From NCBI GenBank assembly GCA_002403995.1, contig DHIV01000023.1:1-21889 (forward strand): a stretch of 21,889 nt of DNA, given 5' to 3'. Origin of the DNA: Gallionella sp. UBA4737. Lineage in GTDB: Bacteria; Pseudomonadota; Gammaproteobacteria; Burkholderiales; Gallionellaceae. The notes below the pieces were generated by a model that saw only the letters and a list, made by a program, of their open reading frames with translations, did no database searches and had not been told where the DNA came from. Every line of letters begins with the position of its first letter. Positions within the stretch are counted from its first letter, which is position 1. The translations under genes and the position numbers were made by a program. Positions 7,071 to 18,016 of the stretch are shown piece after piece.

Positions 7071-7460
7071 ATGAGCAACCCGGCAAATCTTAAGTACACC
7101 GCATCCCACGAATGGATCAAGACCGAAGCCGATGGCACCATCAGCGTCGGCATCACCCAGCACGCCCAGGAACTTCTGGGTGACATGGTGTTCGTCGAAA
7201 CACCGGCAGTTGGCCGAAAACTCAAGGCCAGGGAGGAATGCGCCGTGGTTGAATCGGTGAAAGCCGCAGCGGACATCTACGCGCCGGTAAACGGGGTGGT
7301 GACGGCGGTGAACAGCGAACTGGACAGCACGCCGGAAGCCATCAATACCGACCCATATGGAGCGTGGATGTTCAGGATGAAGCCCGACAATCCAGCGGAC
7401 GTGGCTGCACTGATGGATGTCAAGGCTTACCAGGCGGTAGTGGATAGCGAAGCACATTAA
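7071..7460 (+). CDS. gcvH: Glycine cleavage system H protein (lipoyl carrier)
   Basis: This small lipoylated shuttle carries the aminomethyl group from GcvP to GcvT. It has 129 residues, a normal length. The N-terminus reads LKYTASHEWI and GITQHAQELLGDMVFVE follows. The lipoyl attachment site is VVESVKAAADIYAP with the acceptor at Lys64. The acidic C-terminal half (LDSTPEAINTDPYGAWMF) is as expected. GAGGA at 7059-7063 precedes the ATG. It lies between gcvT and gcvP in the riboswitch-controlled operon. Confidence 0.97.
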   Translation: MSNPANLKYTASHEWIKTEADGTISVGITQHAQELLGDMVFVETPAVGRKLKAREECAVVESVKAAADIYAPVNGVVTAVNSELDSTPEAINTDPYGAWMFRMKPDNPADVAALMDVKAYQAVVDSEAH

Positions 7461-7462
7461 AA

Positions 7463-7548
7463 CAGGATCGAGGGTTGAGGATTGAGGAGCGAGGAAACCC
7501 CGCTACTCCGTTTTTAACTCGATCCTCGATCCCCGATCCTTAATCCTG
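7463..7548 (+). repeat. Long imperfect inverted repeat between gcvH and gcvP
   Basis: Purine-rich GGATCGAGGGTTGAGGATTG on the left is mirrored by GATCCTCGATCCCCGATCC on the right. Left (7463-7494) and right arms align over about 31 positions; most mismatches are transitions that still pair as G-U in RNA. The loop is about 20 bases. It lies inside the operon and has no T-run, so it looks like a REP- or MITE-like dispersed element or an mRNA-processing hairpin rather than a terminator. Confidence 0.75.
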
Positions 7549-7557
7549 AAATTACCT

Positions 7558-10422
<2,865 letters not shown>

Positions 10423-10437
10423 AACAAGAAGGTTGGT

Positions 10438-10812
10438 TTGGAAGATCCCAACAAACACCATCCCGGTTTGACCCACGCTTTGCGCGCAACCAGGATCGCG
10501 CTGCAAGGCCTGCGCGCCGCCTGGCAACACGAAGACGCGTTTCGCCAGGAAGTGCTGATCGCCGCTATCGCAATACCAGCCGCGTTGTTGCTGCCAGCAG
10601 AGCCTCTCGGAAAAACCATGATGATCGCCAGCATCCTGCTGGTGCTGATCGTCGAACTGCTCAACTCTGCGCTCGAAGCAGCGGTCGATCACACTTCGCT
10701 GGAACAGCACCCGCTGGCCAAACGCGCCAAAGACATCGCCAGTGCGGCGGTGTTTTTAAGTATCGTGAATGCGCTGGCGGTGTGGGGGTTGGTACTGTTC
10801 GGACACGCGTGA
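10438..10812 (+). CDS. dgkA: Diacylglycerol kinase (prokaryotic, membrane)
   Basis: A small integral inner-membrane kinase that phosphorylates diacylglycerol (and related lipids) to phosphatidic acid, recycling lipid from membrane-derived glycan synthesis. It has 124 residues with the family layout: an amphipathic N-terminal helix (ALRATRIALQGLRAAW), an EDAFRQE segment, then three membrane helices. The signature ELLNSALEAAVDHTS ... KRAKDIASAAVFLS holds the catalytic Glu and the metal/ATP-binding residues. No ATG fits; the start is taken as TTG at 10438 with GAAGG a few bases upstream. It lies 15 bases after gcvP, so it is probably read from the same transcript; I see no functional link to glycine cleavage. 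Confidence 0.93.
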   Translation: MEDPNKHHPGLTHALRATRIALQGLRAAWQHEDAFRQEVLIAAIAIPAALLLPAEPLGKTMMIASILLVLIVELLNSALEAAVDHTSLEQHPLAKRAKDIASAAVFLSIVNALAVWGLVLFGHA

Positions 10813-10834
10813 TCCCCCATTCCTGCTGAGCCAG

Positions 10835-10859
10835 CGCAGTGTGCGTTGCGCCCACTGCG
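10835..10859. terminator. Possible bidirectional hairpin between convergent dgkA and mscS-type gene
   Basis: Arms CGCAGTG and CACTGCG enclose a loop that itself pairs partly (GCG-TTG-CGC), giving about ten pairs with one mismatch. It sits in the only gap between two convergent genes, where a terminator is expected, but neither side has a T-run. Confidence 0.35.
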
Positions 10860-10871
10860 TTGCAGCCCCGC

Positions 10872-11831
10872 TTATGGAGACCGTTCTGCTGCGGTTATGC
10901 CCGCGTTGTGATCGGCGCGCAAAAGCGCCTGGTCCCCATCCCTGACATTGAGTACCCGCAATGGCGGCGCATTTCCGCTCTTGTCCTGACCGGCGTGTAG
11001 CGTGAGATGAGGATATGGGATCTCGATGCCCCGGGCATCGAATGCCTGCTTCAACCGGTACAGGAACTCCCGGCGAACACCCCATTGCTCAAGACTGGCG
11101 ACTTTGAAGCGGCAGCGCAGCACCACCGCCGAATCTCCCCAGTTCTCAACGCCCGCGATCTCCAGATCATCGAGAATCCTGGCAGAGAATTCCTTGCTGT
11201 CGCGCATTTTCCGCCCGACTTCGCGCATCACTTCATAAGCTTCATCGATACTCTCCCGGTAAGCGATACTCACATCGATTACCGCATAAGCGAATCCGCG
11301 CGACTTGTTGGTAACTGTGGTGATCAGGCCGTTGGGAATGAAATGAACGCTGCCTTTATAGTCGCGCAGGGCGATATACCGCAGGGTAACGTCTTCAACC
11401 ATACCGTCCTTGCCGCACACCTCGACAACATCTCCCTTGCGAATCTGGTTTTCCAGCAGGATGAAAAATCCGTTGAAATAATCCTTGATCATGCTTTGCG
11501 CACCAAAACCGACAGCGATACCGGCCACGCCGGCGGCGCCGAGGATAGGCGCGATGGAAATGCCCAGTTCGCTCAAAACCAGCATACCCGCGACAAGCGA
11601 AATCAGGACCGTGGCAACGTAACGGAATACGCGCGCCAAGGTATCGATCCTCTGTATATCTTCGGATGTTGCTGCCCTTTTTTTCATGTACTGGCGAAAG
11701 CTGCGAATCAGCTTACGGCTGATGCCGACCAGCACCCATGCCAGCAGGAGAATGATTATCGTGTGCAATAGCGCGAGCGCATCGGAAATGGGCAACCATT
11801 CTTTCAGGTCAGCGATATTCGGAATATTCAT
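10872..11831 (-). CDS. MscS-family small-conductance mechanosensitive ion channel
   Basis: An inner-membrane channel that opens under membrane tension and releases solutes on osmotic downshock. From the ATG at 11831 it has 319 residues. Three membrane helices lie at about 19-42, 66-90 and 95-125. The third contains the hallmark glycine/alanine pore helix LGAAGVAGIAVGFGAQSMIK followed by DYFNGFFILLENQIRKGDVV, leading into the cytoplasmic beta domain with FIPNG and the alpha/beta cage ending RGIEIPYPHLTLH. E. coli MscS has 286 residues; the extra ~30 form a polar tail after the cage. An in-frame upstream extension to 11909 is polar and unconserved and is not favoured. The ribosome-binding site is poor (TAGGG only two bases from ATG). 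It is convergent with dgkA. Confidence 0.92.
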   Translation of the reverse strand: MNIPNIADLKEWLPISDALALLHTIIILLLAWVLVGISRKLIRSFRQYMKKRAATSEDIQRIDTLARVFRYVATVLISLVAGMLVLSELGISIAPILGAAGVAGIAVGFGAQSMIKDYFNGFFILLENQIRKGDVVEVCGKDGMVEDVTLRYIALRDYKGSVHFIPNGLITTVTNKSRGFAYAVIDVSIAYRESIDEAYEVMREVGRKMRDSKEFSARILDDLEIAGVENWGDSAVVLRCRFKVASLEQWGVRREFLYRLKQAFDARGIEIPYPHLTLHAGQDKSGNAPPLRVLNVRDGDQALLRADHNAGITAAERSP

Positions 11832-11999
11832 AACCCTACCGTTATTCTTCAGGATGTGTCTGCCCCGCGCCGGGCAATTTGTCCGAGTGGATTCGTGATG
11901 CCAGCGCATATTTTGCTGCCTGGAATTGTATCACCCTCAGGTACTCGCTTTGACATGGCGCGCCACGTTGTAACGACTCGCCTTTTTATACAGCAAGCC
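11832..11999. other. Gap between mscS-type gene and Kelch gene
   Basis: The 168 bases lie after the end of the Kelch gene and before the start of the mscS-type gene, both on the minus strand. A minus-strand TACAAT near 11930 could be a -10 box but lacks a good -35. There is a GGCGCGCC palindrome at 11957-11966. No convincing terminator or gene is seen. Confidence 0.35.
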
Positions 12000-14900
12000 C
12001 TACCTGAAGAGCTCAGAGCTGGCAACGGCAGTGAGGGCGCTCTTTCCCCAACCCCCCACCATCAGCACCGCTCCGTTCAACAAACGGGTGGCAGTATGAA
12101 GTCCGCGCGCAACATTGATGTTGCCCGCTGCAGACCAGCTGTCGGCAGAGGGGTCGTAAAGTTCGGCACTGGCAAGAGCGGGGCCATCCGTCCCGCCTGC
12201 CACCAGCACTTTGCCGTTTGGCAACAGGGTAGCCGTATGGTTATAGCGCGCACCCGGAAGGTCTTTCGCTTTCGACCAGCTGTTACTGTCCGGATCATAA
12301 AGCTCGGTACAGGTGGGGCAATCGCCCCTTCCTCCAACCAGCAACACTTTGCCACTGGGCAACAGAGTGGCGGTATGGTTGTAGCGCGCACTGGCAAGAT
12401 TTCCCGCCTTCGACCAAGTGTTCGCGACTGGATCATAGAGCTCGGCACTGGCAAGCGCGTTGGTAGGTATGGGGGCGTTGGGGATCGCATCGGCAAGAGC
12501 ATTACCGCCCCATCCTCCCGCCACCAATACCTTGCCGTTTGACAACAATGTGGCGGAGTGAACGTAACGCGCAGTAGCAAGGTTATCTGCAGACGACCAA
12601 GAATTCGTGGCTGGATCATACAGCTCGGCACTGGCAAGAGCCTTGGCGAGAGTGCTGCCCTTTATGCCGCTATCCCATCCACCTGCCACCAACACTTTGC
12701 CGTTGGGCAACAAGGTGGCGGTATGGGTATAGCGCGCGGTATCAAGACTACCCGCAGCCGACCAGCTGTTGGTAGCCGGGTCATAGAGTTCCGCGCTTGA
12801 AAGTGCGGAGGCATCGTTGCTGATTCCTCCCGCGACCAGCACCTTGCCATCAGGCAATAAAGTGGCGGTGTGAGCATAGCGCGGGGTTGCAAGGCTACCT
12901 GCAACTGACCAGCTGTCGGTAGCCGGATCATAAAGTTCTGCGGTGGAAAGCGCGGCAACGCCGTTGCTGGTTCCACCTGCGACCAGCACTTTGCCATTCT
13001 GCAACACGATTGCCGTGTGCTGATAACGCACACCGGCAAGGTTGCCCAGCTTCGACCAAAGACCCGAAGGACCGTAAAGCTCGGCACTGGTGAGCGCATT
13101 AAACCCGCTTTCCCCGCCCGCGATCAGTACTCGGCCGTTGGACAACAGGGTAACGGTGTGGGCATAGCGTGCATTGGCGAGATTCCCGGCTGCCGACCAG
13201 CTGTTGGTGACCGGATCATAAAGTTCGGAGCTGACAAGGGTGGTCGCGCCGAACCCTCCTGTCACCAGCACCTTGCCGTCAGGCAACAAAGTAGCGATGT
13301 GAGCGTAGCGCGCATCGGCGAGATTGCCCGCTACCGACCAACTGTTGGTAGCTGGATCATAGAGTTCGGCGCTGACAAGGGCGGCGGTCCCGAGCCCGCC
13401 TGCCACCAGCACTTTGCCCGTAGGCAACAAGGTTGCGGTGTGAACGCGGCGCGCAGTAACAAGCATGCCCGCTGCCGACCAGATATTGGAGGCTGGGTCA
13501 TACAGTTCGGCACTGGCGAGAGGCCCTTTTCCGGTTGATCCCCCTGCAACCAGCACCTTGCCGTCGGGCAGCAAGGTCGCAGTATGGTAATAGCGGGCGA
13601 CAGCAAGATTGCCTGCTTTCGACCAAGTCCTGGCGACAGGATCGTAAAGTTCGGCCGAATTAAGGGCGCTGGCATCCTTGTTGAATCCCCCTGTCACCAG
13701 TACCCTGCCGTCGGATAACAAAGTCGCGGTGTGGTAATAGCGTGCGACAGAGAGGCTGCCTGCCGACGACCAGGAATTAGTCGCCGGATCGTAGAGCTCG
13801 GCTTTGGCGATCGCACCACGGTCATCAAGCCCGCCCACTACCAACACCTTGCCATCGGACAGCAGCGTCGCCGTGTGGTAATAGCGCGGAATCATGAGGC
13901 TGTCAGCTGCCGACCAAGTGTTGGCAACAGGGTCGTAGAGTTCGGCGGTAGCAAGTGCAGTGGTGCGATTATTAATTCCCCCTACTGCCAGCGCCCTGCC
14001 ATCAGCCAATAGAGTGGTAGTGTGGTAGTAACGCGCGGTAGCGAGCTTTGCAGTAATGGCAAATCCATCGCGCGGCATCAGGCCACAGAACAGGTCAATA
14101 CTGGAGTTGTTCGCGCTATTGGCGGCACCTGTGCCATAGGTCTGTGTGCATGGCTGGCTGTCCGGCGGTGTGACAATGGAAAGGCTGTAGCTCGAGTTTT
14201 CCGGCAGATTCCCGGGGAGAGTGAATGCGCCGTTTTTAGTTAGTGTCTGATCGTTCGCGCCGTTGATGCTCACGACTATGCTGGCACCTTTGGCAAGTCC
14301 GTTAAGCGTTCCGCCGATGGTATAAGTTGGAACTGGCGGAGTGGTCTCGCCCTTGTCTTTGCCGCCTTCTGCGGAAGAGGGGGTAGCATCCGGGGCATGA
14401 GTTGACTCAGCAACTGATCCCGGTGTTGGTTCTGGTTCAGAAACCGGAATCGACGCTTCCTTTGGAGCAGCGGCAATTTCTGGTGCAGGAGCAGCAATTG
14501 GTTCTGCAACCGGCTCAGCCTTGGAAACAACTTCTGGATTGTCGGCCGGCTTACGTATGTAGGCAACGATTGCGGCAAGGGCTGCAAAAGGAGCCACGAC
14601 AGGCGCAAGTGCGATAACTGCCACGGTACCCGCAACGATGGCGACGTTTAAGGGGGTAACCAACGAGGGTGACGCCAAAGATTCTGCTGGTGCTGACTCA
14701 GGGGTTGGAACAGGCCCTGAAACAGATTTAGTCGCGGCAATTTTCGGAATCGAGGTGGGTTCAGGAGCAGGGATCAATGCTTCGCTTTGAACAGGAACTG
14801 GCGCTGGTGCGGGTGCAGGAGTGGGTAGCGGTTCGGGCGTTGCTTGAATTGCCGGAGTTACAATCGGGGCCGGAACAGGTTCTGGAACGATTTCAGCCGC

Positions 14901-17000
14901 GGCAACTTTTGGAGCGGATGCTGATGCGGATTCAGGCAACGTTTCAGCAACCAACCCGGCGGCTGGTTTGACATACCCTTGACTGGCTGATTTGTTGTAC
15001 CACTCTGCCGCTTTCTTTTTGTTCTGCGCAACATCCAGCCCGAGATCATACTTCTCTCCAAGTCGATACTGTGCCTCCGCGCTCCCTTGTTCTGCCGCTT
15101 GGCGATACCGCACCGCGGCCCGCTTATTGTTCTTCGGAACGCCCTGGCCATTTTCATTCATCACGCCAAGACGGAGCTGGGCTGTTGCATCACCTTCGTT
15201 CGCCAGCGGTACGAGCTCTTTCAATGCAGCGGAATAATCTTTCTTCTGGTATGCAGCTAGCCCGGCTTCCAGCTTTGCCCGCCTTGCGACGCGCGCCTGT
15301 TCCTCGGTTCTTGCCTTGGCTTCTGCTTTCAGTCTGGCCTGCTCTGCTCTTTTCGCCGCCGCTTCTGCCTTGGCCTTGGCTTTCGCTTTCAGCTTCGCCT
15401 GTTTGGCGGCATGTGCATCTTCTTCGGCTTTTGCTCTGGCTGCGGCTTTCAGCCGGGCTTGTTCTACTCTCTTGGCTTGGGCTGCTTCCCTGGCTTTGGC
15501 TTTCGCCTCTAACTGTGCCTGTTTAGCGACGCGTGCTTCTTCCTCAATTCTTGCTTTAGCCTCGGCTTTCAGCCGGGTCTGTTCTGCTTTTTTCGCCGCC
15601 GCTTCTTCCTTGGTTTTTGCTTTGAGTATGCCTTGATCTTCCGCTTTAGCAACGGGTGCAGACTCCGGAACAGGCTCTGGCACAGGCACCAACGCTGGTT
15701 TTAGAGCCAGGGCCAGCGTGGGTTCAGAACTGCTGACCAGTTCTTCTTTTGGAACGGGCACAGGCGTTGGCGCAGGAGCGGGCTTGGGAAGCAGTGCCGG
15801 TTCTGAAACGGGAATCGCTGCTTCCTTTGCAACCGGAGTCGTCACTTGTCCAGGCATCGGTTCAGAAATGGGTTCAGTCGCGGCATTTTTTGGAATAGGA
15901 GTAGGTCCGAGCGCTGGTTCAGGAGCAGAAATGACTGCCGTTTTAGGCACGGGGGCGGGCTGCGGAGTTGGCTCTGGAGCAGGAACCAACGCGGGTTTCG
16001 GAGCCGGTGTCAGTGTGGGTTCAGATTCGCGGGCCAGCGCTTCTTTCGGGACAGACACAGGCGCTGGTGCGGGTATTGGTTTGGGTGTTGCTTGAATAAT
16101 TGGCGTTGCGATCGGAACCCGGGCGGCTTCCGGAATCGGCGTCACATTTTCTGCCGGCACACTGATTGGCGCCTTCGCTTTGGCTGTCTTCTCTGCAGGT
16201 ACCTGTACAGATTCTGGAACGGGAACGGGTACTGGTGCGCGTGGCGACGCTGATGCAGATTCAGATTCAGATTTTTGCGCAGTTGTTGTTGCTGCCGGCA
16301 CATGCTGTGCGGGTTTGTGTTGTGCTGCTAATGCAGGTTTCTCGGGGACTGGAGCTGGAACTATAGCCGGTGCCGGGGTCAGGAACACAGTCAGCCCCGG
16401 AACGGAAGCTGGCGTGGTGGAGGACAGTGGTTCGGGAGCAGAAATGACTGCCGTTTTAGGCACGGGGGCGGGCTGCGGAGTTGGCTCTGGAGCAGGAACC
16501 ACTGCTTCCTTTGCAACAGGAGCAGGCGCTGGTGTAGGCGCGGATACCGGTTCGGGTGTTGCTTGAATAGCTGGCGTTGCGATCGGAACCGGGGCGGCTT
16601 CCGGAATCGGCGTCACATTTTCTGTCTGCACACTGATCGGCGCCTTCGCTTTGGCTGTCTTCTCTGTGGGTACCTGAACAGGTTCTGGAACGGGAACGGG
16701 TACTGGTGCGCGTGGCGACGCTGATGCAGATTCAGATTTCTGCGCAGTTGTTGCTGCCGGCACATGCTGTGCGGGTTTATGCTTTGCTGCTAATGCAGGT
16801 TTCTCGGAGGCTGGGGCTGGAACTATATCTGGTGCCGGAGCCGGAGTTAGTAACACAGTCAGCCCCGGACCGGGAACTGGTGCGGGGGGAGTAGCGTCAT
16901 GGGTGTAGGCCAAAACCAGCAGAAAAGCCGACATCAGCAGGAATATCACCAACACTGCGCGCAGTGTTTGCTCGCGCTTTGTCTGATAGAACCTCGCCAT
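12000..17000 (-). CDS. Giant membrane-anchored protein: Pro/Ala-rich, Sel1-like and 14 Kelch repeats
   Basis: No named gene is recognised. From ATG at 17000 (GGGGA eight bases upstream) it has 1666 residues. In order: short basic N-terminus; membrane anchor ~15-36; a long TonB-like Pro/Ala/Val/Glu-rich region (to ~450) that includes a duplicated ~155-170-residue module; a Lys/Ala/Glu-rich helical stretch (~455-575, KAKAKAEAAAKRAEQ); two to three Sel1/TPR-like repeats (~580-680, LRLGVMNENGQGV, YRLGEKYDLGLDV); more Pro-rich sequence; a second hydrophobic segment ~784-815; a small domain (~893-980, YTIGGTLNGLAKGASIVV, with two cysteines) often found before such propellers; then 14 Kelch/galactose-oxidase-type repeats of ~47 residues (RYYHTATLLSDGKVLVVGG ... 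AELYDPATNSW). Fourteen is twice seven, suggesting two seven-bladed propellers. The likely location is cell envelope with a periplasmic or external binding role; this is inference. The second hydrophobic segment leaves topology uncertain. Confidence 0.88.
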   Translation of the reverse strand: MARFYQTKREQTLRAVLVIFLLMSAFLLVLAYTHDATPPAPVPGPGLTVLLTPAPAPDIVPAPASEKPALAAKHKPAQHVPAATTAQKSESASASPRAPVPVPVPEPVQVPTEKTAKAKAPISVQTENVTPIPEAAPVPIATPAIQATPEPVSAPTPAPAPVAKEAVVPAPEPTPQPAPVPKTAVISAPEPLSSTTPASVPGLTVFLTPAPAIVPAPVPEKPALAAQHKPAQHVPAATTTAQKSESESASASPRAPVPVPVPESVQVPAEKTAKAKAPISVPAENVTPIPEAARVPIATPIIQATPKPIPAPAPVSVPKEALARESEPTLTPAPKPALVPAPEPTPQPAPVPKTAVISAPEPALGPTPIPKNAATEPISEPMPGQVTTPVAKEAAIPVSEPALLPKPAPAPTPVPVPKEELVSSSEPTLALALKPALVPVPEPVPESAPVAKAEDQGILKAKTKEEAAAKKAEQTRLKAEAKARIEEEARVAKQAQLEAKAKAREAAQAKRVEQARLKAAARAKAEEDAHAAKQAKLKAKAKAKAEAAAKRAEQARLKAEAKARTEEQARVARRAKLEAGLAAYQKKDYSAALKELVPLANEGDATAQLRLGVMNENGQGVPKNNKRAAVRYRQAAEQGSAEAQYRLGEKYDLGLDVAQNKKKAAEWYNKSASQGYVKPAAGLVAETLPESASASAPKVAAAEIVPEPVPAPIVTPAIQATPEPLPTPAPAPAPVPVQSEALIPAPEPTSIPKIAATKSVSGPVPTPESAPAESLASPSLVTPLNVAIVAGTVAVIALAPVVAPFAALAAIVAYIRKPADNPEVVSKAEPVAEPIAAPAPEIAAAPKEASIPVSEPEPTPGSVAESTHAPDATPSSAEGGKDKGETTPPVPTYTIGGTLNGLAKGASIVVSINGANDQTLTKNGAFTLPGNLPENSSYSLSIVTPPDSQPCTQTYGTGAANSANNSSIDLFCGLMPRDGFAITAKLATARYYHTTTLLADGRALAVGGINNRTTALATAELYDPVANTWSAADSLMIPRYYHTATLLSDGKVLVVGGLDDRGAIAKAELYDPATNSWSSAGSLSVARYYHTATLLSDGRVLVTGGFNKDASALNSAELYDPVARTWSKAGNLAVARYYHTATLLPDGKVLVAGGSTGKGPLASAELYDPASNIWSAAGMLVTARRVHTATLLPTGKVLVAGGLGTAALVSAELYDPATNSWSVAGNLADARYAHIATLLPDGKVLVTGGFGATTLVSSELYDPVTNSWSAAGNLANARYAHTVTLLSNGRVLIAGGESGFNALTSAELYGPSGLWSKLGNLAGVRYQHTAIVLQNGKVLVAGGTSNGVAALSTAELYDPATDSWSVAGSLATPRYAHTATLLPDGKVLVAGGISNDASALSSAELYDPATNSWSAAGSLDTARYTHTATLLPNGKVLVAGGWDSGIKGSTLAKALASAELYDPATNSWSSADNLATARYVHSATLLSNGKVLVAGGWGGNALADAIPNAPIPTNALASAELYDPVANTWSKAGNLASARYNHTATLLPSGKVLLVGGRGDCPTCTELYDPDSNSWSKAKDLPGARYNHTATLLPNGKVLVAGGTDGPALASAELYDPSADSWSAAGNINVARGLHTATRLLNGAVLMVGGWGKSALTAVASSELFR
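12003..14060 (-). repeat. Array of 14 tandem ~141-bp units coding Kelch repeats
   Basis: The DNA period follows the ~47-residue protein repeat; phrases such as the complement of GGCAAGGTGCTGGT and of AGCTCTATGACCC recur every unit. Units 10 and 11 carry longer loops (after GGWDSG and GGWGGN), unit 7 has lost the usual D in ELYDP, and unit 12 is short with a CPTC motif. Units are diverged, so the array is old coding sequence, not a recent satellite. Confidence 0.9.
15928..16870 (-). repeat. Internal duplication of the Pro/Ala-rich module
   Basis: Two copies lie head to tail, about 15928-16400 and 16441-16870. The block with CACAGTCAGCCCCGGA occurs at 16854 and 16386 (468 apart), and the block with GAAATGACTGCCG at 16441 and 15928 (513 apart), so the copies differ by an in-frame indel of about 45 bases. 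Both offsets are multiples of three. The protein copies share PGLTV(L/F)LTPAPA, KPAQHVPAAT, KAKAPISV, PEPTPQPAPVPKTAVISAPE. Confidence 0.85.
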
Positions 17001-17263
17001 CAACTGATCCCCATTATTTATTCCCGCAGAATTCTGTGATCAGAATTTGCTTGCCTCATTGAATGGCTTTTCCATTCGGGCATCCCTGATGGCCGTCCCT
17101 GACCTGCCCAATACCATTTCCCGAAACCTTGTGCGTGATGCACCCGGTATTGTACGCAATTAAATGACCGCTGGTAAATGCTGCCTAATTAATATGAAAC
17201 CTGAACCGGCACTTTTTCCGGATGCATGCTACTGGTGCGCGCAGTGCCGCTAATTCAGGTTCA
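17001..17263 (-). other. Leader of the Kelch gene, homologous to the leader at 18017-18215
   Basis: Non-coding apart from a relict frame of the short paralogue's 3' end (about 17186-17300). Bases 17098-17200 align well with 18111-18213, sharing the blocks GACCTGCCCA / GGCCTGCCCA, CGAAACCTTG and GTACGCAA. No clear promoter hexamers are conserved between the two copies. Confidence 0.65.
17030..17047 (-). promoter_or_regulatory. Dyad upstream of the Kelch gene (AATTCTG-4-CAGAATT)
   Basis: A perfect 7-bp inverted repeat with a 4-base centre, 29 bases before the ATG. The same dyad, with 8-bp arms, precedes the paralogous gene at 18042-18061. It could be an operator or a 5'-UTR hairpin. Confidence 0.5.
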
Positions 17264-18016
17264 TTAGTAACTGGAACTGGAGCCGGTGTTAGAAACACCC
17301 TTGCGATTCTTAGTTAGAACTGGCTTGGACTGACCGAGCTGAGTTGCAGTTGGCGTAAACATACCGACAACAATTCCGACGATAATTGACACAGGAGCCA
17401 CGATAGGCGCAAGTACTAATGCCGCTGCGGTGCCGGCAATTAAAACGCTGGTTGGAGTGGTTGATTCCGATGGCAATGGCAATGCTTGTGCTTGTGCTTG
17501 CGATAACTCTGCGGCTGAAAGAACTTTTGGTACGGGAGCAGAAGCGGGTTCAGTAACCGTGACCAAAGCTTCTTTGGAAACAGGAACCGGTGCGGGCTCA
17601 GGTACAGTTTCAGGAGCGGGGGAAACCACAGCCGGTTTGGCAACGAAAGCCGCCGTGGATTCAGGAACTGGGATAAGGGCTTCCTTCGGAACAGGGACGG
17701 GCGCCGGTTCGGGAACATCTTGAATAGTTGTAGCAACGATCGGAACCGGAACCGGTTTAGCCACAAGCGTGGATTTCGCAGCTTGGGGAGGGATTTTTGC
17801 TTTGGCCTGAGCAGACTTTGTGCCAGGTGCCGCAGAAAGAATCCTTGATGTAACAGGAGCAAGGGCCGGTGTTGTAACAAGTGGCGGAACAGGTAAGTGA
17901 GTAGTTGCCGGAACAGACTCGGGCATACGTGAATAAGCAAGGACAAGGGTTAGTATCAATACTAATACCAACTCTATCATCACCGCGCGCTTCGTCTGAC
18001 CGAGCTTCGCTATCAT
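17264..18016 (-). CDS. Pro/Ala-rich membrane protein, short paralogue of the Kelch giant
   Basis: Function unknown. From ATG at 18016 (GGGA about seven bases upstream) it has 250 residues. MIAKLGQTKRAV aligns with the giant's MARFYQTKREQ; a membrane anchor (MIELVLVLILTLVLAY) is followed by ~165 residues of Pro/Ala/Val repeats (EPAPVPVPKEALIP). A second hydrophobic segment (VLIAGTAAALVLAPIVAPVS, ~199-230) matches the giant's VAIVAGTVAVIALAPVVAPF. There are no Sel1 or Kelch repeats. The last ~10 residues (VSNTGSSSSY) look out of frame: a +1 shift near 17295 would restore VFLTPAPVPVTNEPELAAL, like the giant's VFLTPAPA, and read to a stop at about 17186. So it is probably a frameshifted, possibly decaying duplicate. 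The gene lies just upstream of the giant on the same strand. Confidence 0.7.
   Translation of the reverse strand: MIAKLGQTKRAVMIELVLVLILTLVLAYSRMPESVPATTHLPVPPLVTTPALAPVTSRILSAAPGTKSAQAKAKIPPQAAKSTLVAKPVPVPIVATTIQDVPEPAPVPVPKEALIPVPESTAAFVAKPAVVSPAPETVPEPAPVPVSKEALVTVTEPASAPVPKVLSAAELSQAQAQALPLPSESTTPTSVLIAGTAAALVLAPIVAPVSIIVGIVVGMFTPTATQLGQSKPVLTKNRKGVSNTGSSSSY

Noticed and set aside
11007..11771. 254-codon plus-strand ORF opposite the mscS-type gene
   Set aside because: The minus strand carries clear MscS pore and IPNG motifs; this frame has none.
12003..14060. CRISPR-like regular repeats
   Set aside because: The ~141-bp units are coding Kelch repeats with diverged sequence throughout and no identical repeat/unique spacer pattern.
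15071..16566. Plus-strand Gly/Thr/Leu-rich ORFs opposite the Pro/Ala-rich region
   Set aside because: They are the low-complexity complement of Pro/Ala repeat codons (for example GTGAGAG-like residues) and not independent genes.
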